Shown piece by piece: positions 60,471 through 64,000 of a stretch of DNA of 64,000 nucleotides. Within the stretch, counting starts at the first letter, position 1; the number at the start of each line of letters is the position of its first letter. The notes beneath the pieces were generated by a model that had not been told where the DNA came from, ran no database searches, and saw only the letters and a program-made list of their open reading frames with translations. Source of the stretch: Poecilobothrus nobilitatus (Eukaryota > Arthropoda > Insecta > Diptera > Dolichopodidae); the NCBI GenBank assembly GCA_947095535.1, contig OX352774.1, forward strand, positions 74,524,416 to 74,588,415, in the 5' to 3' direction. Made by a program: the position numbers and the translations under genes.

Positions 60471-63062
60471 TACACATTGTTTTAAACATTTTATATACGA
60501 TAGGGAGTATTAAAACACTTAAATTTTAAATCGAATTTTTTCACTAATTTTATTAAAATATTTTTCATTGAATTGTTTATGTATAAAATACTTGGTATTT
60601 CCTCAAAATGGGAACTAAAAATATTTTTTGAATTAATTTTTAGTTTCCTTCTATTCTATTACTTTCATTAATTTTGTCTATTTTATGAGAATTTTCATGA
60701 AAAAGATTTGGTTTACTTTTTAAAAATTAATGTCCTTCTATAACTACGAGTAGATACCAAACAAAACCAATAAAATAAAAATTATTAAATAAAAAAATAA
60801 AAAAACAAATTCCTTTTATTACCATGAAAAATTATTTCAAGTTTACGTTGTAAAAAAAAAAAAATTTAAAAATAGAATTGAAATAAATTAAAATTGAAAA
60901 CCGTAAACGTGTACCTACCTTTAGAAGATACATTTTAATATTGGCTTCCATTCAAAAAAACAATAAAATATTAATAATTTTGTTTTCTTAGAAAATTCTT
61001 GGAATCATATCAAGTATTAAATATTTGACAAACTCTGTTTAAAATTTTTTTGTGTTTTTTATTTTTGGTTTTCTTAATATGTAACTGGTATGACGGTATC
61101 ATATTTTGACGTAATAATTTTCGATAAAAACGAATCTCAAGCAAAAAAAAAAAACAAAAAAAAAACAGAAGGAAAAAAAATCTATAAGTAAATGTCAAAA
61201 ATTCAAATATATATATTCATAGTTTGAATTGTATGTGAATCACATGATAAATTACAATAATGTTTTTTTTTTTGTTCTGATAAAGATTATGTATTATGAA
61301 AATTTATTTCTAATGACCATTATTATCATCAACATTCTCTGTTTATTATTGTTTTTATTGTGTTTTTAATGTTTGTGTCAATTTTGTTTTTATATTTTGA
61401 AGATTATTTTAATTTGAATATGTATATATATCTTTTGAATAATTAGAATTTAAGAAGTACAACAAAAGAAATTTTTCCTATCAATAAAGTCATCAGATGT
61501 TTTATAGTAAATACAAATGTGGGACGAATAAATCGAGATGGTAAACATTGACGTCGAAAATCTTGATTTGAATTGTTTCATATATTAGGTCTGTTTTGTA
61601 TAAAACTTGCAAAAACTTTAAAAAGAGAGCAACGTGATGTCACATGAAAAAAGGAGATATAAAACTGTCATTTCTTCTTAATTGCAATGCAAGTATACAC
61701 CAAACACTTTTTTTGCAAACATTTTTTAGTATTTTGATTTTTGACAATTTATATTCATAATTGAAATTTAAAAAGATAAACAAAAAAAAACAGGATATAT
61801 TTTTAATTAATTTTAAAATTAACATTAAAATAAATAATGTCGTACTGACAAAAACAAGGAACTAAAAATTTTTTATTATTATTTTAATTTCTAAACTCAA
61901 ACTATTTAAAATTTTTGACAATTAACCGATAACAACTTTTGACACTTTTCATTCTTTTTAAAAGTAGAAAATTTTACTTTTTAAAACTTTAAAATAAGGG
62001 GAAGTGCATCACATTTTTCTCTCTTTAACTATCAAAAAGTAAAAAGTTTTGGGATAGCGAACAGAAAACTTGCAAGACTTTTTAAAGTTTTAAAAAGTTT
62101 TAAAAACATTTCACATATCAAACAGACCCCTATTATGTTGTTGACATTTTAAGAAATGATAGTAGAAAAAATTATTTTTGACAAGTTTTTTTTTGGAGAA
62201 AACCGAAATCTCGTTTTTTAGCTGTCAATTAAAATTCTAATTATTAAGATTTTCAACAAAAACTAAAGAACTAAAAGATTAATTACAAAAATACAAACTA
62301 AAGGAATTGATTAGATCTATTATGAAGTTTCCATCAACTTCTCTTGTAATTTTAAAAACAAATTTAAGGAAAACTTTTTAATGTGTCCTGTATATTATAT
62401 GTATTTAAATTTAGTACATGGTACATGGTATCTGGTATCTCTTTTTTAATTATATTCTAAAAATATTATTAAAGTTCAAGGATAAGATTAATTCTTGACG
62501 TAGGAACAGGATGATTATAATTTGTTATGATTTGTTTTTCGTTTCATTTTTTTTTTTTTGTTTTAATTTAATGTTGTTAAATTTAGTGTTGTGAATTTAT
62601 TAATAAAAGGCAAAAAAATATTTTCTCATAAATAATATGTGAAATGCTATTTTTGAATTATGTATTTATTTTAATGATATAGAAAACTTATTAAATCAAA
62701 TAATGATGCCAGAGTTTTAGAAAAAAAAACACAAAAACAAAAAAAAATATGAATTTATTTAATTCCTTTTTTAAAATTAATGAGCACATTCATTCTACTT
62801 ATTGAAATTTGAGTGTTAATTAAAATTGCCTAAAATAATTAATTGAATAATTTATTTATTTATTTACGTAAAAGTTTAATTAATTATATAAATTATTAAA
62901 AGAAATTGATGTAAATTAGATTCGTAATTATCTTTATTTTATTGAAAAATATTTTTAATTCAATTAATGTTAAAAGTGTTCACTTAAATTGACTTATATT
63001 GAATAGACAAGAAAGTTTTAGGATATAGAGCACTTTAAACAGTGTACAAAAGACTAATGCTA
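60471..63062. other. AT-rich stretch without a recognisable gene
   Basis: A/T tracts and short inverted pieces only. Minus-strand frames at 61010-61198 and 61640-61825 are low-complexity and unsupported. Confidence 0.45.
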
Positions 63063-63446
63063 TAACCAAAATAGACAAAACTAAATGAATACATTCTATT
63101 TTTGATTTTCATGTCTTCATTAACATTTTAATATGAAATTCCTAACAAAATACTACTGATACTAACTGAAGTTTATCTTATGTTAAAATGACATTTTGGT
63201 CAGAATGAAACTTATTCAAATGTAAAAATCCAGCTTTTGAAATTGCATTGATTGAAACTTATAAAAAACTGAAATTTTTTTTTTTATTATTGTTAAAAAA
63301 AAGTATTTTAATATTTCAAAATGTAATAATAACATTTAACCTTATGTTAAAGTTTCAATACTTACTGAACTAAGCGTACGTCAAAATGACATTTCAAATT
63401 TTAACGAACTTAAGTATAGGAAATTTGGATTTGTCTATTTTGGTTA
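63063..63446. mobile_element. MITE with TAACCAAAATAGACAAA ends
   Basis: TAACCAAAATAGACAAA at 63063-63079 is matched exactly by the complement of 63430-63446. Further inward, an ACTGAAGTTTAT...AAAATGACATTT segment on the left has a diverged inverted partner near 63355-63400. The body is 384 bp and non-coding. The target duplication is not clear. Confidence 0.65.
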
Positions 63447-64000
63447 AAGTATAAGTATTTTTTATTGTAGATCATATTTGTTTGTTTTTATATATACAAT
63501 TATATATATATATATATATATATTTATACTCTATATTCATTTCTTTTTTGCATTTATACTCATATTAATTCATTTCTTTTTAAGCTTTGTTTAGTAAAAC
63601 ATTATTATCTTTTTTTTACATTATTTTTAATACTAACAATTAATGTTAACTCTTTTTAAATACAAGAAGCTTAAGGAAGCAAAAAAATATTTAGTTTTGT
63701 AATTAATCGCTATTCCCCTAAGTTGTATACAATAAAACTACTGCAAACTGTCATTAAATTTGCCTACAATTCTACTTTTTAAAATATTATGTTTTTTTTT
63801 TTTTTTGAATAATGGAAACACAAAAATTATATACCTATAATACTGGCTGCATTTAAGCTATATAATTAAGAACTCAGATCCTGTCTTTAATTCCTGCTCA
63901 TTATACTCATTATCTAAGAAGCATTTGGTAAACTATAAAACTGAAGAGATATGAGCAAAATCATAGGATCTATTATAAACTAACTGAGAATACTAACACG
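63447..64000. other. AT-rich spacer with TA microsatellite
   Basis: TA run at 63501-63523. Nothing else is recognised to the end of the window. Confidence 0.5.

Noticed and set aside
61990..62140. ATAAGGGG facing CCCCTAT as MITE ends
   Set aside because: The match stops after seven or eight bases and the rest of the similarity is only A/T runs.
1..64000. CRISPR arrays, bacterial operons, riboswitches or prophage
   Set aside because: Base composition, microsatellites, a spliceosomal intron and SINEs show a eukaryotic nuclear genome; no spaced palindromic repeat array exists.

Overview
The window is AT-rich, homopolymer-rich eukaryotic DNA with no host exon that I can support. It looks like insect DNA, most likely from a brachyceran fly. 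The evidence is two DINE-1/INE-1-like (Helentron-associated) elements with a TATACCC...GGGTATA terminal hairpin and the fly-typical GATTCAGAATATATATAC block, 3' ends of non-LTR retrotransposons, and abundant CATATGTATGTA-type microsatellites. The species cannot be named from sequence alone.

Only one apparently functional gene is present. It is a two-exon transposase (27118-29004) inside a complete 2,881-bp DNA transposon (26611-29491) with 33-bp terminal inverted repeats that differ at one position and a 4-bp ATAT target duplication. The transposase has the FDCQKN / ADGCGGQNKN / GHSYLPADRVF motif set, which I associate with a DDE-type, DUF7869-like or Sola-like group. Both ends carry copies of a 10-bp subterminal motif (AAACTATTCC and variants), all in one orientation. 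The 72-bp intron resembles a tandem copy of the exon junction.

The rest is a mosaic of repeats. From left to right: DINE-like element (532-1270); palindromic MITE (2040-2334); a three-copy SINE-like family sharing TTGTGCGCCATCTATTAT (3782-4125, 12135-12465, 54868-55250); a three-locus dispersed repeat here called R3 (7432-7810, 23840-23945, 46065-46455); two broken non-LTR retrotransposon C-termini (10743-11003, 41703-41840); a five-copy tRNA-derived SINE (23241-23444, 31959-32154, 33987-34178, 45777-45974, 51071-51250); several TIR-bearing MITEs (12493-12890, 37300-37582, 39084-39651, 50131-50749, 63063-63446); inverted minisatellites (21180-21700, 32349-32536); a second DINE-like element (42010-42501); and a roughly 3-kb element with a higher-order tandem array (56718-59726).

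At 37075-37110, on the minus strand, a long pyrimidine tract ends in TTTCAG followed directly by GTAAGT. This is the form of a recursive splice site (ratchet point). With the lack of exons over 64 kb, it suggests, but does not prove, that the window lies inside a very long intron of a minus-strand gene.
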